64,000 nucleotides of DNA from assembly GCF_030238365.1 (NCBI RefSeq), contig NZ_JASSOT010000068.1, forward strand, positions 1 to 64,000, read 5' to 3'. Of the stretch, positions 23,721 to 33,372 are shown piece by piece. Each line of letters begins with the position of its first letter. The first letter of the stretch is position 1. The notes below the pieces were generated by a model. The model was not told the origin of the DNA. It made no database searches and saw only the letters and a list, made by a program, of their open reading frames with translations. The stretch comes from Lelliottia wanjuensis. Lineage in GTDB: Bacteria > Pseudomonadota > Gammaproteobacteria > Enterobacterales > Enterobacteriaceae. The translations under genes were made by a program, and so were the position numbers.

Positions 23721-25355
23721 TTACCGCTCTGCTTCAGGAAGCGCATTCAAATGGTAGGTCACACGCTCCGACAGGCCGCGAATATCTCCGCCGGTAATGA
23801 AGAAACTGTCGTCTTTCTGATTCGGATTACTCACTGAATAGCCGAGCATTTTGTTAATCAACGTTGCCACCTGAAAGTGGTTCAACGGGATTTGCGGGCT
23901 AATGGCATTCATGGAGTAGGCCGGATCGTTGCTGAAATAAAGGAACGGTACCTGAGCAATCGGCATTTCCACGACCGAGTGGCCGAATAAGCCGCCGTCG
24001 CCTACGCGCTCCCCGTGATCCGAGGTGATAAAGACCAGCACCGGCAGCTTAGATTTTGCCATCGTGGTACGAATCGCAGAGGCCAGTTCTTTGTCGTACA
24101 GGCGAACGGCATCGTCGTACTCATTTTTCTTCTGCGCAACGTCATCACTCAGACGTGGCGTGGAGAATTTAGCAAAGCCTTGTGGGATATTACGCTCGTA
24201 AGGAATATGCGGCGCACGGCTATTGAGCACCATCAGGAACGGCTTGTTCCAGTCCAGAGCGGCTTTTTCGACAGACGGAGTGAGTACCACATCTGCACCG
24301 ACATCGGGAGCCGGGCGGATCTGCGTATCTTCCCACAGATCAATATCGTGGATACCGATCCAGTTGCTTAACCCTTCCAGGCCTTGAGCCGAGATGAACG
24401 CGGTCTGATAACCCTGCTTTTTCGCATTAGCAAAGATATTGGTCGATTTCGATTTGTACGCGCCGTAGTTGTCCGGTTCGCGCAGGTTGTTCACCAGCAT
24501 CGGAATAGCCACGCGCGTCGACACGGCGTTAGAGACAATCAGACGACCCGTACCTTGATACTGCTGCATCAGCGCTTTCAGTTCTGGCGTGGTATCACGC
24601 TCGTAGCCCAGTGCGCTCACGTGGTGCGGGTTCAGGCTCTCGCCAATCGCCAGAATGATGGAGTATTTACCCGCGTGCGAGCCTTCCACAGGCGTGACCT
24701 TGTACGGCTCATAATGGGTGACGCTCTGGTTTTCGCCGGAAAGCGCTTCCGGGATCAGACGGATGGCGCTGAAGCTCATGGCCGACAAACCGTTACGCAG
24801 CAGTGAGTGGCGAAGATCAGGGTTGAACTTATACATCTGCCCGTCGATCGCTTTATAGAACTGCCCGGCAAACATCACCACGATAGCCAGCAGACATGGC
24901 ATTGCCAGCCATTTATGCCACTGCGGTGCCATCCGGCGGGTAAAGACCAGTGCAAATACCACTGCAACTATCATGATGGCAAAGTAGATGCCCAGCGAAC
25001 CGAGGCTATCAGTAATCCCACTGGCAATATCTTTTGTTTCAACGAAAGCCAGCCACACTTCGCTGGGACCGTAGAACTGACCGTAGAATTGGTAATAAAC
25101 CGCTTCTGAGATCTGCACGATAAATGTCACGGCCAGCAGCAGGCGAGTGAGGAAGAAGCGTGCGCTTATGGCCGCTAAAAACGAAATGATCAGATAAAGG
25201 GAGATATCTCCGGCTTTCGGTTGGTAAACGTGATCTTTTAACAGAATGATGATTTCTGAAAGCGAAAACAGCACCAGGAAAGCCAGCATCAACACCAGCG
25301 TGCGCACGATATTGCGACGTGGCGTGAGTGATGATTGTGTAGATGTTTTAAACAT
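23721..25355 (-). CDS. Phosphoethanolamine transferase of the LPS core cluster
   Basis: 544 residues from ATG 25355; an in-frame TTG lies four codons upstream. There are five membrane helices (within 18-175) and then a periplasmic sulfatase-like domain. The expected catalytic set is present: E239 in GES, T280 in VSTRVAIP, H383 in APHIPY, D446-H447 in SDHGE and H459 in FGHS. The protein is related to CptA/EptC-type enzymes and probably adds pEtN to a core heptose or similar sugar (inference from its cluster). It follows two glycosyltransferase genes by 18 bases, with a terminator behind it. It is not a close copy of the pEtN transferase at 11227. Confidence 0.85.
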   Translation of the reverse strand: MFKTSTQSSLTPRRNIVRTLVLMLAFLVLFSLSEIIILLKDHVYQPKAGDISLYLIISFLAAISARFFLTRLLLAVTFIVQISEAVYYQFYGQFYGPSEVWLAFVETKDIASGITDSLGSLGIYFAIMIVAVVFALVFTRRMAPQWHKWLAMPCLLAIVVMFAGQFYKAIDGQMYKFNPDLRHSLLRNGLSAMSFSAIRLIPEALSGENQSVTHYEPYKVTPVEGSHAGKYSIILAIGESLNPHHVSALGYERDTTPELKALMQQYQGTGRLIVSNAVSTRVAIPMLVNNLREPDNYGAYKSKSTNIFANAKKQGYQTAFISAQGLEGLSNWIGIHDIDLWEDTQIRPAPDVGADVVLTPSVEKAALDWNKPFLMVLNSRAPHIPYERNIPQGFAKFSTPRLSDDVAQKKNEYDDAVRLYDKELASAIRTTMAKSKLPVLVFITSDHGERVGDGGLFGHSVVEMPIAQVPFLYFSNDPAYSMNAISPQIPLNHFQVATLINKMLGYSVSNPNQKDDSFFITGGDIRGLSERVTYHLNALPEAER

Positions 25356-25373
25356 GTTCAGACTCAATCCAAC

Positions 25374-26345
25374 TCAGAACTTTTTAGTCAGCGGACGAAT
25401 GGCTTTACCAAATCCAAAGCGCAGCGCGCGAACCAGTGTGGGGCGAGTGTGCAATCCTTTACGCCAGGTATCCTGAAACAGGGCATACCAGCGCGCGGCG
25501 ACCGCCTCGCGGGAATAGACCTGCAGACGTTTATCACCCTGTTCACGCATCTGACGATACAGCTCAGGAGAATTTTTTAAGCGCATAATAGCCTCGAACG
25601 CCTCATCCGGGTTTTTCGCAATCAGGTAATCCAGCTCGCTTTCGCGAATTGCGCGGTAAGAGGGTTCGTCGTCACAGACCATTACCGTCTTGCCCAGCCA
25701 GTTATTAATCAGCTTACTGGCGGGTTTGCGGGCAAGTTTATGATCGTGAGATTTACGGAAACTGATACAAACATCCACGTCCTGGTAGTTCGTCCAGTTA
25801 TCAAATGAGATGCGCAGCTCGATGCCTTGCTCCGCCAGGCGCTGTTTAAAATCGCCTTCGCGATAAGCTTCCGGGAAGCTGTCTACGCGCCCAAAGAAAG
25901 CCACGGTTTTGACGGTTTCATCCGTGCGTTCACGGGGCTTCACACCAGGCTGCGGCCAGTACGGCACGAAAATACGATTACTGTGACCGTCGACTTCCGG
26001 GTTCTGATCGACGACGACATCAGCGCCAATGACCGGTGGACGATCGGCACGAGCGACCACGGTTACACCGCGCCACGGCTTCACGCGAGAGCCAAAGTCA
26101 TCGTTGTGCATCAGGTTGATGGCATCTGCCCGACACTCTGAGCCAAATGAGCACTCAATATCGTCGCCGTAATAGTGTTTAAGCGCCAGGGTGGTCTGGA
26201 AAGTCCAGCCGCCGCGACCTCCGCAATAGAAACGTTCAGGAATGCTATCCGGATTTACGCGGTTATCCAGCAATGTCTGGAAGTCAGCATAGTTTTTAGC
26301 AATAAAATCAGCGCGGGAAACCGCGTGTAGTTTGAGTTTACTCAT
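25374..26345 (-). CDS. Putative glycosyltransferase, LPS core cluster
   Basis: 323 residues from the second of two adjacent ATG codons, chosen because GGA is better spaced to it. I do not recognise a named family member. The C-terminal half resembles the GT-B donor-binding domain (VDVCISFRKSHDH, KPASKLINNWLG, ESELDYLIAKNPDEAF), with a helical C-terminal tail rich in R and K suited to membrane contact. Seven bases separate it from the upstream GT2 gene and 18 from the pEtN transferase, so the three form one operon. Acceptor and sugar are unknown. Confidence 0.7.
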   Translation of the reverse strand: MSKLKLHAVSRADFIAKNYADFQTLLDNRVNPDSIPERFYCGGRGGWTFQTTLALKHYYGDDIECSFGSECRADAINLMHNDDFGSRVKPWRGVTVVARADRPPVIGADVVVDQNPEVDGHSNRIFVPYWPQPGVKPRERTDETVKTVAFFGRVDSFPEAYREGDFKQRLAEQGIELRISFDNWTNYQDVDVCISFRKSHDHKLARKPASKLINNWLGKTVMVCDDEPSYRAIRESELDYLIAKNPDEAFEAIMRLKNSPELYRQMREQGDKRLQVYSREAVAARWYALFQDTWRKGLHTRPTLVRALRFGFGKAIRPLTKKF

Positions 26346-26353
26346 CATGTCCG

Positions 26354-27337
26354 TTAGCCGAGAATTTTTTTAAGACGAAAGTAGCGACGTCCCAGACGCC
26401 AGCGTTGACGTAAGCCACGCGCATTTTTCCAGATCATTGACCAGATACCGCGATCGAACAGCTCCTGGGTGATCTCGCGTTTTTTCGCCATATCCTGGAT
26501 GTTGTTGATGCTATGCAGGATCCCCAAACCCTCTTTGGCGATCTGCCAGTGACAGGCAGGAACACGCTTAACCTGTTCCGGATGGCGCAGATTAATAGCC
26601 TCCAGCATCTCCAGTATTTTCATATAGTGGCGAGACGAGCGCATCCGCGTATCGTCAGTACCTGGCGTATGGGAAACCGACGCCGAGTGAATCAGATAAT
26701 CATAAAAGACTTCATCCACATACTGAACGCGTTTGGCGGTCAGCAATACTTCTGTCGTCCACGGGATATCCTGATGGCGTAGGCCGTGCTCGAAGGTAAA
26801 ACCTTGTTCTTTGAGAAAGGCATGGCGATAGATATTCAGCCAGGTCACGTGCAAGAACTTGCGTGATTCCAGCGCCATTTGCAGCCAGGTCGGCCCGTCC
26901 AGAACGCCAGTGGAGGTCAGTTTGTCAGACGGGAAAATTTTCTTCGACGGACGACCATCATCATAGATATAGGTCCCGTTGCAGGTGGCGACGTCAAGAT
27001 TACCGGCATAGGCGATCTCCAGCAGGCGCGGATACATGCCTGGATAGATAACATCGTCGATATCCGGGAAAGCGACATACTCCCCTTTCGCGACCGCAAG
27101 ACCGGTATTACGCGCTGCGGAGACGCCGCCGTTGGGCTGAACAATCACCTGAAAATCGCTAAATTCGCTGGCGTAGCTCGCGATAATTTCCGCAGAACCA
27201 TCCGTAGAACCGTCATTGACGACGATCAGTTCCAGACTTTCCAGGTTCTGCTTCTTAATGCTGTCAAAAAAAGCGCTCAGGAAGGATTCGCCGTTATAAA
27301 CAGCGACAACGAGGCTTAATTGAGGCGTTCCAGACAT
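26354..27337 (-). CDS. GT2 glycosyltransferase, WaaH (YibD)-like
   Basis: 327 residues. The N-terminal GT-A domain has LSLVVAVYNGESFL, NDGSTDGS and the acidic metal motif PDIDD near residue 92. The middle region (STGVLDGPTWLQMALESRKF, HQDIPWTTEVLL) parallels E. coli WaaH/YibD, which adds glucuronic acid to heptose III under phosphate limitation; the same activity is plausible but not shown. In K-12 waaH lies near tdh, not in the waa cluster. It has ACGGAG as ribosome site and is the first gene of a three-gene unit. Confidence 0.8.
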   Translation of the reverse strand: MSGTPQLSLVVAVYNGESFLSAFFDSIKKQNLESLELIVVNDGSTDGSAEIIASYASEFSDFQVIVQPNGGVSAARNTGLAVAKGEYVAFPDIDDVIYPGMYPRLLEIAYAGNLDVATCNGTYIYDDGRPSKKIFPSDKLTSTGVLDGPTWLQMALESRKFLHVTWLNIYRHAFLKEQGFTFEHGLRHQDIPWTTEVLLTAKRVQYVDEVFYDYLIHSASVSHTPGTDDTRMRSSRHYMKILEMLEAINLRHPEQVKRVPACHWQIAKEGLGILHSINNIQDMAKKREITQELFDRGIWSMIWKNARGLRQRWRLGRRYFRLKKILG

Positions 27338-27437
27338 GCATACTCCGTATTATTCCGCGCTGCGGCAGCAATCAACGTGTTCAACCCTAACGTTCGATGG
27401 CAATTCGACAGCCGACAGGCTAAAGAGTTCGATATGA

Positions 27438-27467
27438 GCGCGCCGAGGCGGATTAGCTTCGGCGCGC
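27438..27467 (-). terminator. Hairpin after waaL
   Basis: GCGCGCCGA (27438-27446) pairs with TCGGCGCGC (27459-27467), 11 bases beyond the waaL stop on the minus strand. There is no T-run, so termination may be partial. The rest of the 140-base gap shows nothing else clear. Confidence 0.45.
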
Positions 27468-27478
27468 GGTCTAGTGAC

Positions 27479-28849
27479 TCAGGATAGGGTTTCATCTGCT
27501 TTGGTCGGCCGTAACGCGCACATCCCGATCAGCAGCCCGGTCAAGAGGAGGTATTGCTCCAGATAGTGGTCTTTCAGGTTGTGATCGACCATGGTTCTGG
27601 AGAAGAAACCGATAGTAAACAGTAACAAGAACATCCCTACCATAGTGTTACCGTGACGGAATTCACGCCATCCAACGTACCAGCAGCCAGCCAGCAAGAT
27701 CAGCCAGCCTGCAATCCCGGCAAATCCATTCTGGATGCCAAACTCAATCAGGCCGTAATGGCTGTGCGGAATATTAATCCGGTTATCCTGGGTATCGCGG
27801 CGCAGCACGTAGCGGAACGCCTCTTTGCGCGGCCCCATACCTAAAGGATGTTCAGCGACCAGTTTCCAACCCTGATGGAAGAAGCTGGCGCGACAGCCGT
27901 TAGAATGGTTCATTGGGCGGCCCAATTCATTGCGTGGCACAGTCCCGTTCGTTTTGTTGTAGCAGAAACTGGTAAAAGGTGCATTCCAACCTGTAATCGC
28001 GTCGGTTTCCAGACTCTGCCAGCGCGGATCGGTTTTCCATGACGCATAGCCGAGTAACGCTGAAGCGATAAAGATACCCAGCAGAATTCCACCCGTTAAC
28101 ACCACCCGACTGCGGCGCATGCTGTGCAGGCTCAGCAGCACAAAAGTAGAGAATAAGCTGCCGACAAGACCGATGGTGCCCCAGCGGGTATCAACCAGTG
28201 CGGTACAGATCAGATTACAGAGCAGCATGAAGGCCAGGAATGGGGTCTTCAGGCGTAAAAAGCGCTGATGCAGTAGGCCGCGCGCCAGTAATTCTGCAAG
28301 CAGGAAACCGGTGATCATGTTTACCTGGAAACTCATGCGCGTGCGGTTGTAAACAATCCGCGTTTCACCCCAGTGAATCACTCCGTCGCGCCAGTAAAGC
28401 CAGATGGTATCCAGTAAATGGATACAGACGACCCCCCAGAAAAAGAGCACAATCAGGGTGAAATAGCGCGCTGCAGAAATAGAGGGATACTGGCTTTGAA
28501 TGGCTGGCAATAGCACCAGACCCGCGCAGAAAAGTAATACCGGGCGCAACCATTGTCCGTCCCAGGTGGAAACCATCTCTTTAATATCTGGCGCGACAAA
28601 AAAGCCGTTAATCAGGATAAAGAAGGTTAACACCCATATTGCAATGAGAACGAACTTGATTTTGCTTAGGTCAAGATTTTTTCTGGCCGAGGCTGAGCTA
28701 AAAAAGAGACCCAGTGCAACTGCGACGATGGGATAGATCAGGCCATTGCGGTGAAAAGGAAGCTGGTCATTCGGGATTGGCCAGACAAAACACAAAGCCA
28801 GTACAGCCGGTACTAAAAGGCCCGTCAGGATGTTGCGAATATTTGTCAT
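27479..28849 (-). CDS. waaL: O-antigen ligase WaaL
   Basis: 456 residues with about 12 membrane helices and one large periplasmic loop (about 275-370). The loop ends with PHSHYGLIEFGIQNG, which carries the conserved histidine of Wzy_C/RfaL ligases; an arginine in VDTRWGTIG is also typical. WaaL joins undecaprenyl-linked O-antigen to lipid A-core in the periplasm. It stands alone between the glycosyltransferase unit and a divergent plus-strand gene. Ligases vary greatly between core types, so the symbol rests on topology, motifs and context. Confidence 0.85.
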   Translation of the reverse strand: MTNIRNILTGLLVPAVLALCFVWPIPNDQLPFHRNGLIYPIVAVALGLFFSSASARKNLDLSKIKFVLIAIWVLTFFILINGFFVAPDIKEMVSTWDGQWLRPVLLFCAGLVLLPAIQSQYPSISAARYFTLIVLFFWGVVCIHLLDTIWLYWRDGVIHWGETRIVYNRTRMSFQVNMITGFLLAELLARGLLHQRFLRLKTPFLAFMLLCNLICTALVDTRWGTIGLVGSLFSTFVLLSLHSMRRSRVVLTGGILLGIFIASALLGYASWKTDPRWQSLETDAITGWNAPFTSFCYNKTNGTVPRNELGRPMNHSNGCRASFFHQGWKLVAEHPLGMGPRKEAFRYVLRRDTQDNRINIPHSHYGLIEFGIQNGFAGIAGWLILLAGCWYVGWREFRHGNTMVGMFLLLFTIGFFSRTMVDHNLKDHYLEQYLLLTGLLIGMCALRPTKADETLS

Positions 28850-29098
28850 ATTTATGGTACTGGTTAAGGATTTAGGCTTTTATACCGGTTAGTTAACAGT
28901 GCTATACGATAATTCCACGGAGTTCCGATGGGAATAAAAGCGAGAGAAAAGTACCACAGATGACTTAACTACAGAAGGACAATGTTTGTAAGCAAGAATA
29001 ATCCAAGACTTCAGGCGAATGCTGACTTTGTGCATTCTGCGGCTGGCAATGTATATAATGCAGGAAAAGTTCGATTTCGGCCCATTAACAGGAAATGT

Positions 29099-30202
29099 AT
29101 GCATATTGTTCACACTGAAGCAGACGGTGGCAAAGGCGGGCAACCTCTTCGCATTATCAACGAATCGCTAGGCCTTATTGATCGCGGCCATCAGGTGACA
29201 ATTTTGTGTCCGGAAACCGCACCGCTGCATGCTCTTGCCCGTGAAGCCGGGCTGACGGTGGTGACAATGCCGCTGAGGCGAAAAAACCTCAAAAATCTGC
29301 TGTTGCTGCGTAGCTGGATAAAAACCAATCGTCGCTCTATTGATGTCATCAATAGTCACAATTCTGCCGATACCTGGCTGGTGGCACTCGCCAATCTGAC
29401 GCTATCGAGTCCTGTCCCACTGGTGCGTACCCGTCATGCATCCGGCGTACCGCGCAACAACTGGACTACCCGCTGGCTGTTTCGCAAAGCCTGTGCCCAC
29501 ATTGTGACCACGGGTGAAGCGCTTCGCCATCAGGTGGCGGATATTGGCGTGCCGATGGCGCAGAGCACCTCGGTGCCAAGCGGTGTGGACACTCAGCGTT
29601 TTCATCCTGCCGATAAGCAACAGGCTCGCGAGCACTGCGGTTTGTCACAGGATGATTTCTGGCTCGGGGTGGTCTCGCATCTGCGTCCTAACAAAGGCCA
29701 CAGCGTATTGTTGCGCGCCCTGGCGAAGATCGATAACCCGCATATCAAGCTGGCGATCGTCGGTGAGGGGCCACACAAGGCGACGCTTGAACAGGAAATT
29801 ACAGGTCTGGGGTTACAGCAGCGCGTGCTAATGGCCGGGCATCGCAGCGATCCGGAGCGCTGGTTCCCGGCGTTTGATATTGCCCTCAGCCCTTCGCACG
29901 ATATGGAAGGCGTGCCGCAGGGCGTATTGCAGTCCCTGGCCTCACGTATTGCGACTATCGCCACGGATGCAGGCGGTACGGCGGATGCGGTAATTGACGG
30001 TCAGACAGGATTATTGGTTGCTCAGCGCGATGAATCCGCCCTTCAGGATGCGATAGTAAAACTGTATGACGACGCGGATCTGCGCGAGACGCTGGCGCAG
30101 CAGGGATATGACTACCTGTGCGCCCATTTTACACGCGAATGCATGCTGGATGCGATGGAAAAGGTCTTCTCCGATGCCGCTCAGCGTAAGAGATCGCGAT
30201 AG
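29099..30202 (+). CDS. GT4 glycosyltransferase on the opposite strand within the core cluster
   Basis: 367 residues from ATG 29099 (MHIVHTEADGGKGGQPLR), which has AGGA upstream; the frame is open 39 codons further but without support. It has a GT-B fold with an N-terminal glycine-rich acceptor side, VGEGP in the donor domain and the E-x7-type motif EGVPQGVLQSLAS near 280. It is likely to add a core sugar; which one is unknown. It is the only plus-strand gene between mutM and kbl. Its last 22 bases overlap the end of wabG tail to tail. A TATAAT at 29052-29057 may be its -10. Confidence 0.82.
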   Translation: MHIVHTEADGGKGGQPLRIINESLGLIDRGHQVTILCPETAPLHALAREAGLTVVTMPLRRKNLKNLLLLRSWIKTNRRSIDVINSHNSADTWLVALANLTLSSPVPLVRTRHASGVPRNNWTTRWLFRKACAHIVTTGEALRHQVADIGVPMAQSTSVPSGVDTQRFHPADKQQAREHCGLSQDDFWLGVVSHLRPNKGHSVLLRALAKIDNPHIKLAIVGEGPHKATLEQEITGLGLQQRVLMAGHRSDPERWFPAFDIALSPSHDMEGVPQGVLQSLASRIATIATDAGGTADAVIDGQTGLLVAQRDESALQDAIVKLYDDADLRETLAQQGYDYLCAHFTRECMLDAMEKVFSDAAQRKRSR

Positions 30203-31290
30203 AGCGCCTGTAGCTCTTTCGCCATTCTCTCCAGGGTGTAAGGCTCAGCAGTGGCGCGCGCCGCTGCTGAATAGTCCCGCCCCAGTTTCCGGCCTTTAAG
30301 CCATTCGCCGACCACCTGTTGATAGCCGTTGCTGTCCAGCGCATCACGTACCCAACCGTTAGTACCCTCTTCGATCCATTCCGCCGCACCGCAGCCATGG
30401 CTGGTCATGAGCGGCAGGCCGCAGGCCAGCGCTTCGACGCAGACATTCGGGAACGGATCGTAAAGAGTCGGCAGAATCAATGCATCCGCGGTGCCGTATA
30501 CCTGACGCACATCAGCGACTGGACCCAGAAAATGAACGCGTGAAGCCACGCCGAGTGTCTGAGCCAGTTTTTCGAATTTGCGTGCGTGCTTGTCGCGCCC
30601 GGCGATCACCAGCCAGACGTCAGGATGCGGCACAATTGCGCGCAGGGCAGTGGCAACGCCCTTGCGGCTGAAACCGGAACCGACATACGCCAGCACCGGC
30701 GCACTGTGCGGAATGCCCCACGCATCGCGCTGGGACTGCGCGCGCACGTCAGGCGAGAAATGTTGGGTATCGACGCCGTTATAAATCACCGTCAATTTGT
30801 CGTCCGTCAGGGCAAACCGACGGGCGATATCGTCGCGAACCATCTTCGAATTACAGATCACTTTCCGCAGCTGCGGATGAGTAAACATCTGCGCTTCGGC
30901 CTGCAAAATATAGCGATGATAGCGGCTCAGTGACTGCGCCCAGCGCGCCAGCGGCGACAAAATCCGGCTGTATTGCTCAAGCCAGGTGGCGTGAACGCCA
31001 TCGCCTGCGCGGAAAATCGTCGCGCCCGGAATTCGCTCATGGCTCTGCACGATATCGAACTGCGCAAACTGCTCGGCGGCAGCCCCGGCAAAGCCGGATT
31101 CGCGGCTCAGGCGGTTACGAAATGGCGGATTCACCGTCAGCGTGTTCCAGCCCGCGGCATCTTCCCACTGGCGGGCAATCAGCGTCACGTTCAGCGCCGT
31201 ATCCTGCGCCAGGACGTTCAGCGCGCGGGAGACAAAACGCTCCGCGCCGCCATTGGGATTATAGGTTTGTCGGACGATCGCCAGCTTCAT
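30181..31290 (-). CDS. wabG: WabG-like core glycosyltransferase (GT4)
   Basis: 369 residues. A GT-B enzyme with KLAIVRQTYNPNGGAERFVSRAL at the start (read in parts: RQ-YNPNGGAERF), SHERIPG near 85, GSGFSRKG near 218 and the ALILPTLYDPFPNVCVEAL donor region, all shared with Klebsiella WabG. WabG adds galacturonic acid to heptose II, starting the outer core in cores that lack waaP-type phosphates. E. coli WaaG, the glucosyltransferase in that place, is clearly more distant. It overlaps waaQ by four bases and is the last gene of hldD-waaF-waaC-waaQ-wabG. Confidence 0.78.
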   Translation of the reverse strand: MKLAIVRQTYNPNGGAERFVSRALNVLAQDTALNVTLIARQWEDAAGWNTLTVNPPFRNRLSRESGFAGAAAEQFAQFDIVQSHERIPGATIFRAGDGVHATWLEQYSRILSPLARWAQSLSRYHRYILQAEAQMFTHPQLRKVICNSKMVRDDIARRFALTDDKLTVIYNGVDTQHFSPDVRAQSQRDAWGIPHSAPVLAYVGSGFSRKGVATALRAIVPHPDVWLVIAGRDKHARKFEKLAQTLGVASRVHFLGPVADVRQVYGTADALILPTLYDPFPNVCVEALACGLPLMTSHGCGAAEWIEEGTNGWVRDALDSNGYQQVVGEWLKGRKLGRDYSAAARATAEPYTLERMAKELQALYRDLLR

Positions 31291-32390
31291 GCCGGGTATT
31301 CCAGCAGCAGCGTATCAATGGCGCTCAGGACCTGCTGAGGCGTAATCGCCGTGATGCAGTCCGACACGCCGCCATCGCCGCAGCCCGCTTTGCCGCACGG
31401 CTGACAGGTGAATCCGGCGGTGATAACACGATAGTTTACGCCCCACGGCGCCCATTTGATGGCACCCGTCGGGCCGAAGATGGCCACGGTCGGTGTGCCG
31501 ACGGCGCTGGCGAGGTGCATTGGCATGGAATCGACGCCGAAGTAGATCCTGGCGTGTTTCATCAGCGCGCCCAGCTCTTTCAGATTGAGCTGCCCGCTTA
31601 AATCAAACACGGGTTGTCTGAGAGATGCACGCAGTTCATCCATGTACGCCGTCTCTTCTTTCGAAGGGGCGGCGGAGAGGATAATCGGTAGCCCGCGCGA
31701 GGCGAGGTTGTCGATGGTCGCCGCGAGCTTTTTAATATCCCAGGCTTTGAACATCCAGCGTGATGTCGGGTGCACCAGAATGTAGGATTTGCTGGCAAGC
31801 CCGAAACCGGCCAGTTTTTCGGCAATTGAGGCTTCCGCCGTATCGCCCGGTACAAACAACGTATGCTTATCTTCTTCGTGTTGCGGGTGAATCCCGATCC
31901 GACGCAGGGCGTCGAGGTTCACTTCCACCATATGACGGCTGTTATCCTGAATCGCCGGATATAGAGTCGTGAAGGACTTCACCCAGCGACGACGTGCCAG
32001 CCCGCTGCGCTTATCCGGCTTAAAGCCCACGGAGACGCGCGGTTTCAGACGACGAGCCAGACGCGCGCCGTGCCAGTGTTCGGTCAAATTAATCAGCACG
32101 TCGTAATGACGCGCTTTCAGCGTATTGACCAGCGCGCGATACAGGCGGAGTTGTGCAAACCACCCTTGCTTGCGCCAGTTTCGGCCAATGGTATGCACCT
32201 GATCGATATGCGGATGGCTGGTGAGCATCGCCTGGGTATCGTCATACACCAGCGCATCGACTTCCACATCCGGCCAGTTTTTTTTCAATACGGTAAAGAC
32301 CGGTGAGGTCAGCAGGACGTCACCGTGGTGACGCAGCTTGATGATCAGCACGCGTTTTGGCGGACGCTCCGCTGAGAAAAAATCAGACAT
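31287..32390 (-). CDS. waaQ: LPS heptosyltransferase III WaaQ
   Basis: 367 residues, GT9 family. It adds the branch heptose III to heptose II of the inner core using ADP-heptose. The N-terminal KRVLIIKLRHHGDVLLTSP motif and C-terminal DSMPMHLASAVGTPTVAIFGPT motif are typical of the family. It starts inside the end of waaC (8-base overlap) and ends four bases into wabG, consistent with coupled translation. Confidence 0.92.
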   Translation of the reverse strand: MSDFFSAERPPKRVLIIKLRHHGDVLLTSPVFTVLKKNWPDVEVDALVYDDTQAMLTSHPHIDQVHTIGRNWRKQGWFAQLRLYRALVNTLKARHYDVLINLTEHWHGARLARRLKPRVSVGFKPDKRSGLARRRWVKSFTTLYPAIQDNSRHMVEVNLDALRRIGIHPQHEEDKHTLFVPGDTAEASIAEKLAGFGLASKSYILVHPTSRWMFKAWDIKKLAATIDNLASRGLPIILSAAPSKEETAYMDELRASLRQPVFDLSGQLNLKELGALMKHARIYFGVDSMPMHLASAVGTPTVAIFGPTGAIKWAPWGVNYRVITAGFTCQPCGKAGCGDGGVSDCITAITPQQVLSAIDTLLLEYPA

Positions 32391-33369
32391 AGGCTCTCTC
32401 TGCTGCCAGCAAAGGCTCTAAATGCGCAAAAACCGCAGCGGCGCTGAGATCGCTCAGCTGCGATGAATGGTCCGGGCGGCAGATAATTTGATTTTTTCCG
32501 TAGCCGCCGATAAGGCCCGGATCGGTTGGGCCGTAAAGCGTAATATTAGGTCGATCGAGGGCTGCCGTCAGGTGGCTTAGCCCCGTATCCACGGAGACGA
32601 CCGCGGTCGCCCCCGCCAGCTGTTGGGCGACGCCATCGAGTTTCATGCGCGGCAGAACCTCGACGTAATCAAATCCTTCCGCCAGACGTTTGGCCCGCGC
32701 CTCTTCGTGGGGGGCACCCCAGGGGAGTTTAATCCGCACGCCTGCGTTGCCGAGCAGGCCGATCAGCTCCCGCCAGTGAGATTCTGGCCAGTGCTTGTCG
32801 TCGCGCGTCGTGGCATGGAGGAAGATCAGATAGAGCTGAGCGTCATGCGGCGATCCCGTTAAGAAATGCTGCGAGATCGCGTAATCGCCCTGAGTGTCAG
32901 GTTTCCCATAACCCAAACTTTTCGCAAACAGCTCACGTGTGCGCTCAACGGCGTGCTGCTGTTTAGCAATGGCATGGCGCCGGTTATAGAACAGGCTCGC
33001 CAGCGGTTCGCGGGCGCTGTGCCAGTCCATACCGTGCTTGACGCCGTGCGCCAGACGCGTGACCAGTGCGGCGCTTTTGACCAGCCCCTGGGCGTCGATT
33101 ATCGCATCGTAGCGCTGAGCCTGAACCGCCTCGCGAAAGGCTTTGCGCTCGGCTTTGATTGGCGCGGAAAACCAGGCTTTGCGCCAGCGGCGAATCGCCA
33201 CCGGGATCACGCGGTCTACCGCTTCATGCCAGGTGGGGATTTGCGCGAAGCCCTCTTCCACCACCCAGTCAAAACGAATGCCGGGGATGGCGCGCATCGC
33301 ATCCGTCAGGGACGGCAGCGTATGCAGGACATCGCCCATCGAAGAGGTTTTTACGATCAAGACCCGCAT
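32383..33369 (-). CDS. waaC: LPS heptosyltransferase I WaaC
   Basis: 328 residues, nine more than the E. coli protein because of a longer C-terminus. It adds the first heptose to Kdo2-lipid A. GT9 features are present: RVLIVKTSSMGDVLHTLP at the start and VSVDTGLSHLTAALDRPNITLYGPTDP in the donor domain. It follows waaF by three bases. Confidence 0.96.
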   Translation of the reverse strand: MRVLIVKTSSMGDVLHTLPSLTDAMRAIPGIRFDWVVEEGFAQIPTWHEAVDRVIPVAIRRWRKAWFSAPIKAERKAFREAVQAQRYDAIIDAQGLVKSAALVTRLAHGVKHGMDWHSAREPLASLFYNRRHAIAKQQHAVERTRELFAKSLGYGKPDTQGDYAISQHFLTGSPHDAQLYLIFLHATTRDDKHWPESHWRELIGLLGNAGVRIKLPWGAPHEEARAKRLAEGFDYVEVLPRMKLDGVAQQLAGATAVVSVDTGLSHLTAALDRPNITLYGPTDPGLIGGYGKNQIICRPDHSSQLSDLSAAAVFAHLEPLLAAERAYV

Positions 33370-33372
33370 TCG

